Assembly: GCA_003344405.1 (NCBI GenBank)
Contig: NOWV01000001.1
Location: 744,001 to 808,000, forward strand
DNA length: 64,000 nucleotides
Source of the DNA: Trichoplax sp. H2
Taxonomy: Eukaryota; Placozoa; Uniplacotomia; Trichoplacea
Direction: 5' to 3'
Of the stretch, positions 23,976 through 36,355 are shown piece after piece. Made by a program: the position numbers and the translations under genes. Within the stretch, counting starts at the first letter, position 1. Every line of letters begins with the position of its first letter. The notes under the pieces are model-generated. The model saw only the letters and a program-made list of their open reading frames with translations, searched no databases and had not been told where the DNA came from.

Positions 23976-26900
23976 ATGAATCGTTACCAAAGTATAAAAC
24001 AATTAGGCGATGGTACTTATGGCTCAGTAGTATTGGCCAGAAATTACGATACAGGAGAAACTGTTGCTATTAAGAAGTAAGTCATTATTACATTAGTTAT
24101 TATTACTTTATAGCTTATTAAATTAGAATTTTACACTTTTGTAACGATGATAAGGTAGGTAAGTCATCTGTCCCGAATTATTGATCATATTATTTTTGTA
24201 ATTCATGGAGGCAAGAAAACTTTAAATCGGTCGAAATGTTCATGTTCAATTCTATCTATTTCTCATAAACTTCTTTGATTATTGATAGAATGAAGAGAAA
24301 ATATTACTCTTGGGAAGAATGTATGAACTTGAGAGAAGTCAAGGTAGAATAGCTTAGCAAATAAATCCTTGTATAAATCGGTAGTGATTAATTCATGCTT
24401 TCCTATCTAACATTATAAAATTAAATGGATATAATAGTTATATTTAATAAATGATATTGTCTGAATTATACTAAAATAAAGCATAAACAACAGTTGGCTC
24501 TATAGTCAGACAACGCATATGTAATATCCCGTGAAATTGTATAGTAGTCAATAACGATAGTATAAGACATAACTTCTTCATGATTCTCTCACAAGTATAG
24601 CATATGTATTACTTGAAAAACTTATACAATTTCTTTCGCTCTTGTCTCAAATGATGTTGCTGGTTTATTTCAAATATAAAAAGCGCTACTAGATATAGTA
24701 GAATAAATTAACTACACAAACTAGGCTAGAGAATGCCAGTGTTTTAAAATAATCCGTAGCTTAAGATAGAATACTATCAAATATATTAAAATTATAGTAA
24801 ATCAACATGTTGATCTGTAATATCTTAATAGACAGATTTATTGAAAAATGGAGCGTAATTAATTCATTACATGAATTAGGATAGAATGCCTTTCGTTAAT
24901 CTCGATTTGACTAAATGCCTTGTTAAATAGGCTAAAATAACAGTAGGTTGCGAGGTTAGATTAGATAGATTGACAAACGGAGCAGAACAAATCGACTACA
25001 TACATCGTAAACTAGGAATAGTACATATTTAGTCATGCCTGCTTTTAAATAATACCTTTAAAATGAGCGATGATTTTAGTAAGTATTAGTCAATTATATG
25101 TAAATACAGATAGATTGAAATAAATAGGGCTAAATGCATTACACTTAATAGAATATTTGAATTGGTGACTGCTGTCTTAAATTTCGTTTCGCGTATAAAC
25201 AAATAATTTCTGGACAAGTAACGATATGCTTCATTAATTTATCACAACTATTTGTCATTAAGGTAAAATGAAAGAGTTAATATTGTTTATTTCAATCTCT
25301 GTTTCTCTGACAGTCATTACGGAAGCTCAATCATACTAATGTTGTACGCTTAAAAGAAGTTATACGAGAAAGTGATCATTTATATTTCGTTTTTGAGTAT
25401 ATGAAAGAAAATTTGTACCAACTTATGAAGAAAAGGTAAGCTTACACTTCATTTTATCATTTTAGATATTGGCTATTTAGATAGCAATCTTCTTTAACTG
25501 ACGATATAGGCGTATAACTTTAACCATAACTATTCATTGTTACCTTATCAGCATAATTCTACATGTACCTAATTTTTATCCATCAATAGAGATAAACTAT
25601 TTCCAGAACGCGTTATTCGTAACATTTCATATCAAATTTTGCAAGGTCTAGCCTTCATGCATAAACAAGGTATATTAGAAATTACTCCATTATTAAGCAA
25701 AAATTAATAGAATATACGATACTATTGACCGTTATTGACTTAAAAATTTCTCCACTATTTTTAATATCCTTTTTTCGATCGCGAGCCAATTAATCCTAGT
25801 TACATAATGTTCTTTACTTCCTTTTAATGTAGGATTCTTTCACCGTGACATGAAACCTGAAAATTTACTTTGTACTGGTTCAGAAATTATTAAAATTGCC
25901 GATTTCGGTTTAGCAAGGGAGACGCGATCGCGGCCACCTTACACTGATTACGTCTCGACTCGTTGGTACCGGGCTCCTGAAGTTCTTTTACATTCGACCA
26001 ACTATAGTTCTCCGATAGATATGTGGGCCCTCGGTTGTATTATGGCAGAAATGTATACATTACGTCCACTATATCCTGGTACCTCTGAAGTAGATGAAAT
26101 ATTTAAAATATGTACTGTACTGGGTACCCCATCGAAGGTAAATTTTACATATAGCTTGATGATTAACGTTGTTCACGCTTCATTTTTAGAATGTAACTAT
26201 TTACGACATATGTAATTAAAATAGTAAGCCTAATGACGTTAAAGCAAGATTAATAGAATAATTTAGAGTTAAAAAGTTTTCTTCGCGTTAATACTGTAAA
26301 CATAAATGTATTTCTTAATACGATATCGTAGGAGGACTGGCCAGAAGGGTATAAATTGGCTTCATCGATCAATTTTAAGTTTCCACAATTGGTAAATGGG
26401 AGCCGCTATCATTTCTAATATTTTCCTAATCACTATGATTTTAATAAAGAAATTAATTATTTCAAATTAAAAATGTTAATAGGTACAGACACCACTTAAA
26501 AATATCATTCCTAATGCAAGTCCTGAGGGTCTACATTTAATTCGAGAATTACTCAATTGGAATCCCGATAAACGGCCAACTGCTGGCCAGGTAATTCTAA
26601 TTTCAATTACTAATCATACATAAGAATGAAATATTTAACATATTAATCCTGTTATGAAAGTACCTCTTAATTTTTAATTTTATCATTATTTGAATTAAAT
26701 TTTAAATTAAATATTATATTCGCATTCATGTTTAGGCCTTAAGATTTCCATATTTTCAAGTTGGTATTGACATTCAAAAGTTGCAGCAACCTCAGCAGCA
26801 AAAGTTTCAGCAGCTAGATACATTCGCGGAAGATGATAAAAAGCTTACAAAAACTGAGACAGAAGCATTTCCTAAAGATCCCCCTCCAAAGGTTGAACCT

Positions 26901-28012
26901 AAACCTATGCAGCAAGTTAAAAATACCACCAATAAATCAAAAGACAAGTTATTAGATACAATCGATTTCGACTCATACCTAGATGGGAAAAAGCCAACAG
27001 ATACAAAAACTAATAATAATTCTAAAAAGAAAGCAGAGGATCTAATGGATACTCTAGAATTTGATGCAGTTCTAGACGAATTAGACGATTTCGACGATAA
27101 AAAACGCAAGAAAGTAAGTGATATAGTCAATCAATAACGAAGAGATTTAAATATAAGTGTAGACATAATAATATGCTCTGAAAAGTGAATATCTAAAGCA
27201 GATTATATTTTAAATCATTATTAGGTTGCACCTCGAAGACAACATAGTAACAAAAAACTGCCAGATTGGCGAGAAAAGTAATATGATAGCAATAATATTT
27301 AAATTGCTTTTGTAACTGATATGGATAATTTCCCAGATTTCTAACCTCTGATATTTCATTTATTTAGTACCAATATAGCTAACCGAGAATACTCACCTAA
27401 AATCAACGGAATATCGGCATCGCCGGATATCATGGACACAATTCCAACATCTCCTGCTCAACGATATCTCCAAAATTCTCGTTATTACCCGAAAAAAACT
27501 GGAAGCTCTCATAAAAAAAGTAGTGATTTCGCTACAGAGATTAAAAGCCATCATAAACCGACAGGTAAAAAATTAATTTTCAATTTAGATCATCTACAGA
27601 TAAATTAATTACTTTGAGTGACTTTAACATTTTATATAATACAATTTTCTTCGACATCTTTATTTAGATTATAACAGAAAACGTGGTGGACCAGACCTAG
27701 ATGAATTCGGTGATGATTCTAATAATTACATACCTTCCTTTGGCGCTAGTAAAAATAATAGTAATAAAGGCAGCTATGCTGGGTGGAAAGCATCTTATAA
27801 TAATAATACATCACAATTCATGCCTGGTTTACAAAATAATACTGTTAAGGCTGCACAAAAGGTCAATCCTATTGCTAGAACGGATTGGTCTTCAAAGTAA
27901 GTTCAACATAATTTTTTAAGGATTTTGGCTATAAAAAATAGTTAGAAGGATAATTATAACATTTTACCTTTATCTAATTTATAGGTACGGCGGTAGTAAT
28001 CGCAAATTTTAA
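23976..28012 (+). CDS. MAK: MAK/CILK1 (ICK) family ciliary Ser/Thr kinase
   Basis: RCK-family kinase; MAK and CILK1 act in cilia, controlling length and tip traffic. Exons: 23976-24076, 24289-24343, 25314-25435, 25590-25669, 25833-26137, 26332-26391, 26483-26590, 26736-27113, 27225-27277, 27368-27564, 27668-27896 and 27985-28012. These sum to 1716 bp, 571 aa, with phases closing throughout. The Gly-rich loop is GDGTYGSV (11-18) and the ATP lysine is K33. The catalytic loop is HRDMKPEN (123-130) with Met where Leu is usual. DFG is at 143-145 and the RCK-type TDY activation motif at 157-159, the same numbering as human. [12 protein letters not shown] and the [10 protein letters not shown] end of the kinase domain follow. 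The tail is basic and acidic, with [20 protein letters not shown] and a terminal RTDWSSKYGG box typical of MAK/CILK1. Intron 2 (970 bp) carries diverged repeats. The last coding exon is only 28 bp. Confidence 0.96.
24660..25070. repeat. Diverged ~130-155-bp repeats inside MAK intron 2
   Basis: Three related blocks lie in tandem: GAATAAATTAACTAC..AACTAGGCTAGAGAATGCC (from 24701), GTAATTAATTCATTAC..ATTAGGATAGAATGCC (from 24854), and GAACAAATCGACTAC..AAACTAGGAATAG (from 24984). Shared TTAAAAT/CTAAAAT..ACAGTAGxTTG-like sequence lies between them. They are intronic and non-coding. Divergence is high, so copy borders are approximate. Confidence 0.5.
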
Positions 28013-29779
28013 ATTTTCTACTCCAACCACCGAAATAATGTACAGTTTTTTTATATCTACTGTATTATACTTTGATTTTGTATATAGAGTATAAGTATAT
28101 GCTGTATGTATATAGACCCCATAAATATATAAATTTATGGGTATAAGAGTATATACGCTTCTATTATTGCGAAGGAATATATTTCACCTTCCAATAGTAA
28201 ACCGGTGCATCTAGCTCTATAGTAACTTGAACTTTAAATTACACTGAATATTTTGACGGTATTCTCACAGAGAAAGGATTTAAGTAGAAATACTTCCTAA
28301 ATACAATTAGCGTAAAGTTTTTCATCCGTACCATTAATTCGAAACTTTTAAGACTGAAATTGTAGCAAGAAATGATGTGAAAATATAGTAAAATTTTTGT
28401 ACAAATTCGAACACACTCTACTCTATGTATAAGGAGGATAAACAAAAACTTTTAATGATCACTACTACAATTCTATTTGGTATAAACTCATAGCAATTCG
28501 GACATGTGATTGAATGCTCTATATCTATTTATGATTTCTTCAATTCCATTAATAGCATCTGTGCATCCTATTCATCTTTCACCGTATAGCAATACTGAAA
28601 TATATTTCATTGGCAGCTAATGCAGATTTACAGATAGTATATAATATCCTTCCTTGATATAGCATATGGACTAGTAAACACTGACTCAATTTATTCTACG
28701 TTAAACAAAATCGATTCAAATGGTTAAGTATACAATTGTTTTGCAATGTAGCCCTTTTATGATTAATAAATCTGATGAAGTGTTAAGATTACTATTCTGA
28801 TCGTTTCATTCACTTATTGTGATTTATTTATTTATATTACTGCACTAAGTTCTAGATATACGCAGCAATACATGAATTTTAAGTGCGAATTGCTAAAGAC
28901 AAATTCGTCAAATTACTCGTATTAGTTGATTAACTTTCGAATCAGCTAACAAGACTGTAAATACTCCTGTATAAAGTATAGTTTGTTAGTCCTACTTAAA
29001 TTTGAAGCAGTTCTAGGTATCATTTTATGAATTAAGCCTTAAATTTTCAGGCAACTAGGGCACTATGTAGCGAACTAACTTAGATCATAGCCCATTATAT
29101 TATTGCTACAATAAGTATCATCTGTAAGATTATTAATTTAGGGAATTGTTAAAATTCTAAGATGGTTATGTTTACATCTAGTATCGTGATATTGGACCAT
29201 CTGCAATCAACAGTATTAGCACGTAAAGTTATATTTTGTTATAAGTATTCATAGATACTTATGAACGTATTATCGTGAATTCAGGGTTGAACTAAAAAAT
29301 ATGTCACAACAATATTTAATCGTCAGGGTTCAATATCCGGTTATTTTGAAAATGAGTTTATACGAAGTACTTTATCAGTCCAGTCGTACGAGTAATGCTG
29401 TAAGTACAGCATAGACAAAAATTAGACACTTTTGCATTGACATGAGCAGTTTCGATGAATTCAGATAAGAAGAACGTATATCCAAGATAACTCATTGATA
29501 GATTGACTTAATATTTAATCATACGAATAAGTGCGGCCCATGACTAAAAGAAAATTATCCTGTTAGCTAGACCGGAAACCGTTAAAAAATACTATAAGTG
29601 AACAGTTTATTTCTTAATAATAGCACAGATACTCCAATGTGAACATTTTTTAATCAATTTGAACGATATTTGAGAGAAAGAACTGAATTATTACAATATG
29701 CTTCAGGTATTCTTTTAGTACTGTATCATATATCATTAAATTAACAGAAAAAAGAACGTTTATAGTATTTCATTTAAGC
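28013..29779. other. Convergent intergenic region, MAK 3' end to L3MBTL 3' end
   Basis: This 1.8-kb spacer holds the 3' untranslated regions of the two converging genes. I see no additional exon or RNA gene. The 68-codon minus frame at 28239-28445 has no recognisable domain. Confidence 0.5.
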
Positions 29780-32700
29780 TTAGTTGGATTTTATAGAACT
29801 GATATGATAAAATAGTTTCAATGCTGGTCCAAGTTTAAATTGTAGATGCTCAGTCATATCTTGCTGTGTCATTAACAAAAAGGATTCCCCATCAATTAAC
29901 TAGAAAAATAGACACGATAGCTCAACATTAAACAATACCTAATAAGAGCGTTAAAGGAAGTCAGTGATATTGAACTGGTAATAACCTCTCTTGCAAAGAT
30001 AGTTGCTTCTTCTCCGCAACCAATCGCAATAATATATTTCATAAGATCAGTAACACCCCAGTTCAGTACCTCTTCCATTCGAGGTAAATTTGTTATGGTA
30101 CCGCCCTATAAAAATGTATCCTACTTTTAGGAACTTAAGCCGTATGTCTTAGCAATGTAAATCGACTTACATTAACGTTAGTTGGCGACATTTCTGATTT
30201 ACTATAGCTTGTAATAGGATAATTCGCAGATCGTGGGACGCCTTCGGGATTGCTCTTAGCACAATTTTTTGTGATCACCGTTGATGGATAGGAGTGCAAT
30301 TCTGCAACACCGTTAGAGCCACGACCAGATAGTGCTTTAGGTTTTGGACCTGTTGAAAGTGATTTCATATCTGCCGAATTAACTTTATGATTTTGTGCTA
30401 ATTCTATAATATGATATATAAAAAGAGAACGCTAATGTCGTATCGCTTCGTCCTTATATAAAAGATATTACTGTTGAAATCTGTCTCATATGCTATTACT
30501 TTTATCACGTATTTCTAGCTTCGTGCTGTTCTGTTGTATGCTATTGGTTGACCATCTTCTATCAGTTATTGAATTTAATTTTTTCCTACATTGAATAGAA
30601 ATAAATTTTAATCGCTGCGATTTACGTCTAGTACCAAAATCTTACAGCTTGGTAAATACATCGCCTCAAGGTATAAATCGTCAATTGTCTTACGTCTTCG
30701 GAAATGTCAATGGATGATCAGTAGCTTTGCAATAGCCAGCCGGAAAGATTTCAGTAGAATCTACCATAACTGTAAAAATCTCGTCAGAGCCATCAAATCG
30801 AAAGTTTACAACATCTTCATCGGCACTAATTACTGTACAAACTCCAATAACAGCAGGATTTAGAGGATGAACTGCTTCGAATTTTTTTCCGGCTTCCATG
30901 CGTCTACGGCGTTGCTAGAATACAGGATAACTGAAAATTAAAATTTCGCAATCTATATACACTCCAATTACTTACTAAATATATTACCGGTTTGAATATG
31001 TCAGCTGTCGAAATGTGGGCATTATTACACTTCGATAAGTACCTCTTCCAATTAAAAGGCTGTTGATATCCTATAATGTCAAGAATATTCTAAATATCAG
31101 GTGTATAGTGACCTTTATTATAGCGTATAAATGCAAGTATTAGGTTACACTACTAAAGCAATAACTGACTAAAATTATATATTACCATTTGGCGGTATCA
31201 GTGTCTTGCGATTTTCTTCACACCAACCAATATGATGGATATAAGGACAAGTTTCATCGCACCAGTAATCGAAAGATTCACCCCATCCATCAAAATGTAC
31301 TAAAAATCGATCACCACGTAATGCCGATATCGTAGAAACGCAAATTAATTCTGGGTTTTGGCGATCCACAGCTTCCAGTTTAGTACCAATACGAAACGAA
31401 TGTCTGGCTGGTTTTACCTTTTTATATTACAAAATTAATCATTACCAAAATATTAATAATATCTGTATACTCTTAAAATAAAAATAGCGATACAGCATTA
31501 GTTTAATAGATAATTACCAATTTAAATAAATGATCTAAAGCGGGTTTAGCATGTTGTGCCTTAAGGTAAGTTTCCCAATTAAATCTCTCATCAGGAATAT
31601 CTAGGGATAGTTATATAAAAATAAGTTTGATAATATATGCTGAACTAAAAATCCAAAAATGATGAGTATTCTAGGTCGACAGAGTAGACATACGTGGGGG
31701 TGGATTTAGAGGATATTTATTCCTTGAACACCAACCAACTGGATGTATGTCTGGTGAATCCATACTAACCCAAAAATCAAAATCATCTGGCCAACCATCC
31801 GGGTGCAGTAACATCCTGTAGCCTTGAATTTTGATGATTGTTGCGACAATGATAATATCGGGTTGTCTGATACTAACTGCTTCTAATTTCATACCTATTT
31901 CAAATGCACGCTTCGATAAGGGTGGTAAAGCATTAACAAAGCACTCTGCAGGAACGATATCAGATTTTGTTTCAGCTAAATAATTCGGCCAATCGAAATG
32001 ACGATTTTCCAGTTTGTCTAAAAGGTAGTCATAAATACTATTAATGCTTTTTTCTATGTATTTACAATAAAACATCAACAATCAGAAATTAATTACTGAT
32101 AGAATTTGCCAATAGATCGTTTTTTATCAAATATGACAAACCTGCCGGTGCAAGACTTTTTACTTTCATCTGAGACTTTGGGCTCTGTATAATCAAGTAG
32201 AAATATTTATTGTTTTAAACTCTATGATCAGCCATATTTTCTCTGATTTGTCTAAATTAAATAGCCACACCAACTTTTATCAATAGTTTGTTTAATTCAT
32301 TCTAATACGATATTAAATAAGTGTATAACTATTTTTATCAATCTATATACTTTTTTCAGCACTACTTGTCGATTTTGCAGCCTAGTTGATATTGCACCAT
32401 TGGAAGGTGGTCGTTCCTCATCTTTTGCACTATTATTATGCCAATCAGGTAAATCATCACGTTTAAGTTCAGAATGAACTTTCTTTGCCTTTGACGGGTT
32501 TTGATCCTTCAACAAATACTTGCGCTTTCCAGCGTACATACCGGCACACTGCCGACTACAGAATCGACCAGACGCAGTAAAATTGCTAGATACACCATAT
32601 TTGCCGCAATTGATACAACAAAGGATACCAGAATCGCTTTGATTGTGTGCACTCTTGGAACTATTTTTGTTATCCCTAATTTCATCTACAAAAATAGTTT

Positions 32701-33174
32701 ATTAATTCAATAAATAAGAAAGGGATGTGATAAAAATTTCAGTTTTCAACGTCACTAAATGCATCTATAAGATTACTGATTTCTATTTACATTGATATCG
32801 ATCTAATAATGTTTTACTTATCCAATAGTGAAAATTTGATAATATTTGGTTTGTCTACCTTGAAAAGATTTTTTATTATCAAGATTTTTGGAATCGGCAG
32901 TAGTACTCCACACAAATCTTCTTCCATCGTCAGTTTCAACAGTACTCACAATTTTAATACCATCAGCAGTACGTTGGAAATATAGATTGGATCCAGAAAC
33001 CTTTGCAAAGCCGTTTTCATCCCATTCTAATGCGTTAAAACTTGCTACTGAATTTAATGAGAATTTTTGTGAAGTTCTAGTAGAGGATTGATTATTCTTA
33101 ATGGTATTGAAAACTCCAGAAGCTTCTTTCATAGTGCCATTACCATAGTTGGTATTAGATAAATTGGACATCAT
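29780..33174 (-). CDS. L3MBTL: L(3)mbt-like chromatin protein: FCS zinc finger, three MBT repeats, SAM
   Basis: Polycomb-type reader of methylated histone lysines. Exons in gene order: 33174-32859, 32685-32351, 32184-32142, 32017-31694, 31600-31518, 31417-31186, 31070-30988, 30914-30694, 30627-30500, 30403-30171, 30105-29986 and 29899-29780. The total is 2238 bp, 745 aa. Exon 9 (30627-30500) is the least certain; it was chosen because it restores phase. The FCS zinc finger is CCINCG..RFCSRQC (128-152). MBT1 (239-339) ends in the FDFWVSMDSPDIHPVGWC block. MBT2 (346-444) holds EAVDRQNP, VHFDGW and FDYWCD, so the Asp and aromatic cage of the methyl-lysine pocket is kept (Phe for Tyr at the last cage position). 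MBT3 (450-545) is degenerate. The SAM domain spans exons 11-12 (NWGVTDLMKYI..IDGESFLLMT). FCS plus 3xMBT plus SAM matches fly L(3)mbt and vertebrate L3MBTL1/3/4 rather than four-MBT L3MBTL2 or MBTD1. I do not recognise the first ~105 residues. Confidence 0.92.
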
Positions 33175-36100
33175 GATATGCTAAAAAAATTAAAATAAAA
33201 ACTATATTTAACTGTGATAAACTGTTAGCCAATTTTCCAAGGTAGAAATACTTTTACGCGTATTGCATTTATCGACACAGCGCCATTTTAGATTAACACT
33301 TAACCGTCACCCAGTATTATCCATTATCATTACAATTATTTATGGGGTACGTTATATAACGAAATAAAGCACAAAGTACAGCATATCATCGGTAAAAAAT
33401 TTCGTTGTATTAACAATGGTGGATATCTAAAATGGAGACACTTAATAACGAATGTAATAAAGGGCATATATTAGCCTATATATTCAAATCTAACGTTTAG
33501 ATGAGTTTTATTGGGAATAAGAAAGTTTGCCATTACATATTTCTGGCTTTCGATTTAGCAGAAACTCTAAAATTTTAAAGAGAAAGTATATAGGTAGTAT
33601 TGCCTATCATAAAGCTTTATAGGAATGTTATAATCCCCTCATTTAATTACCGTAAGAGGATCGAGTACAGTAATATGAAAAGTAGATGGATAATACAATA
33701 GAAAGTACAAAAACAATTAGCAAGTTTACTAATAGGAAGATCACATCTGAGCACCTCATCTCATTAGTATTATACTAGAAAGATTTGATTGCAGTTACTA
33801 AAATTTATTTTTTAATTTAAACATTAATCTAAAGCAGCCAAGTTTACAGTCAATCAATATACTGTACAGCATTTAAGATCCTATTAATTCAAAAGGGCCC
33901 ATAACGGTGATTAAAACTGAAATGAGAATATTTAATTATAGATTATAATAATTATATACGTCAGTCGTTCTCATAAACAATTAGTTGGCGGGTTACGTGA
34001 AAAAATTATCTGAAATAAAATAATAATCTTTACAGGCTGAAAAGTCGTAATTATCTTATCAGTATCACAGTCAAAGTAATTCCTTTAGTAGAAATCGACA
34101 TTTTAATACGAGCACCCGTATTACTGTAGCTTAATTTGTAAATAAGGTAAAAGGGAATTAAATGAAAGACTAACCATACCCAAGAATCATTTACAAACGA
34201 CTATATGAAATAAAAAATTGTTACTACTTGTCTTTTGCTATGATTTACTTGTAATGACGTGATGCTAAAAAATTATATATTCCCCATGACTTCAAATCTA
34301 GCCGGTATTAAGAAAAAATCACAGAATCGGCCATCAGTCTACCAGTAGTTAAAATAAAATTACTGGTGAATTATTCCTTGGGACTACGGGGAATACGTAA
34401 TAAGGGATTAACAGTTACAGCTAGATAAAAACTCATAATTTAGTATCGTGAACATATCAAGTCATAAAGTTGATGTTAACACCGTGCTGCCTAAAACAAT
34501 CATCATTTCTCGCGTCCATTAGACATTGCTGAGCAAGCATAATCGCTACAGATAATAATAATTGTCGACCATTACTCCACGCTGGCGTTGCAGGAATACA
34601 TTGTAAAAAATGTAGACGTTACGACAACTAAAACTAATAGAATTTATGTATCAAAAAAAGTAAAAAAAGAACCGGTCGACAATTAAAAGAAAGCTTGGAA
34701 ATCGTACCACCATAAAAAAACCACAAAATGGATAAATTAATCTACCTATAAGGCTTGAATTGCCTTAACGATTTTGACATATCTTGTCTTATATTATCGT
34801 CGTTTTTTCGAAGTATAATTTCCAATATGATTGCTTTTCCTTTTAATATTTTTTACCTATTACTTTATTAACATCTCTATAACACAGTGGCAACATCCTA
34901 CCTTTACCTATTGGACGTAAACTATAGAACATATCGACGATCATCAAGGGCGAAATATGACTTTAGACCACATCGACGTATACGCATATTATTCCATTAA
35001 TAGAAAGAGGGGCATACAGTACCAAATAACAAAGGCTTAGAATGGTTGTATCAATAACATCGTATGGTCTTATATAGCCGAGTGGGTAGCAATGTAGTAT
35101 AGAAGTAGACTGGATAATTCAATTTCATTTAATTACCGAATATAGAAATTACATATCTACTTACTGAGCACTGGCAAACTAGATAGTCTACAAATATCGC
35201 CTACATAGCAATTACCATGACAGGGCTGCATCACATGCCTATAATACTAAATATCATTATTCGATTGAAACATATATAGTACATAGTGTTTGGATTAATC
35301 GCCTTACGTACGTTGTATTTATTGCTATAAACTTTTCTCTATAACGACAGGGTGAAACCATACTTCTAATTATATCCATATATTCAATTTACTGTATTAT
35401 TTCAGTTTCAATAAGTTTATACTGTATATAGCTATCTCTTTCAATGAAAGTTGATGTAGGCAAAAAATGAATATTTGCAATATACCCGTATCTTACCCGT
35501 CTTGATAACCTTATGCTAGTCTATTTTTTACGACCCTATATCAAATTTTGTGATGATGACACTATAGTACATCAACGGCTATAAATTATAATTATAGTCA
35601 AAATGATTATTCCAGGCTCGAATTCTATAATATTATTGAAAAATGTTTAACATCGGAATTAGATGTTATCATTTTAAACTAGTTTATCGACAGAAAAAAA
35701 TGAGGAATTAAGCATAAACATTATTGCTACCATCATAAGCATTTTACAGCTTATACAATCGTTGATGTTTAAAAAGATCTTTTCATTTAATCATTCTATA
35801 TGAATTTACAGTCAAACTTGGTATCTTTTATTTTCGGTTTGTAAAAATAGTTAATAACCAGGTAATTGACGGCAGTGAGATATTTTCAATGCCTCCAAGC
35901 TGTTGTAGAGTAACGTTTCAAGATTACCATTTGATGCGCAAGGGCTCCACTAGAAGATATTGGTATCCACAGTATATATATACAGTATACCATTTACAAA
36001 AACGATACCATAACTACTGCAGTAATTTAATATTCTCGACACTCATTTTACGTATTCCCTATAGAAAAAGGTTATTAATAATGATTTCAAACATACCACG

Positions 36101-36330
36101 ACTATCCTCAGCACGATACTTTTGCAAGTTATGCAAAACTACTTAATAGATTGTTTGGGAATAACAATCGCATTATCACCCTCAAGTATTAACTTTTCAT
36201 TTCACCTTCAATTTATACAAATAATACAAAAAAATTTATTTGTTAAATATGGAATATCGATTTTCCAATTAATAATGAAAGTCCGTCAGCAGTGCAATTT
36301 TAGTTATTACGTATGATTTATTTCTACATG
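33175..36330. other. L3MBTL upstream region, no gene recognised
   Basis: This probably contains the L3MBTL promoter at its left edge (transcribed leftward). No conserved coding sequence is visible. It is AT-rich, with open frames under 90 codons that carry no domain. Confidence 0.45.
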
Positions 36331-36336
36331 GTGTAG

Positions 36337-36355
36337 ATATATATATATATATATA
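36337..36355. repeat. (AT)n microsatellite
   Basis: An uninterrupted AT dinucleotide run of about nine units. It is a simple repeat with no further signal. Confidence 0.9.

Noticed and set aside
26807-27130. 107-codon minus-strand frame
   Set aside because: Antisense shadow of the MAK exon at 26736-27113.
29300-29345. GGTTCAATATCC, resembling a tRNA T-loop
   Set aside because: No matching acceptor, D or anticodon stems around it, so no cloverleaf can be formed.
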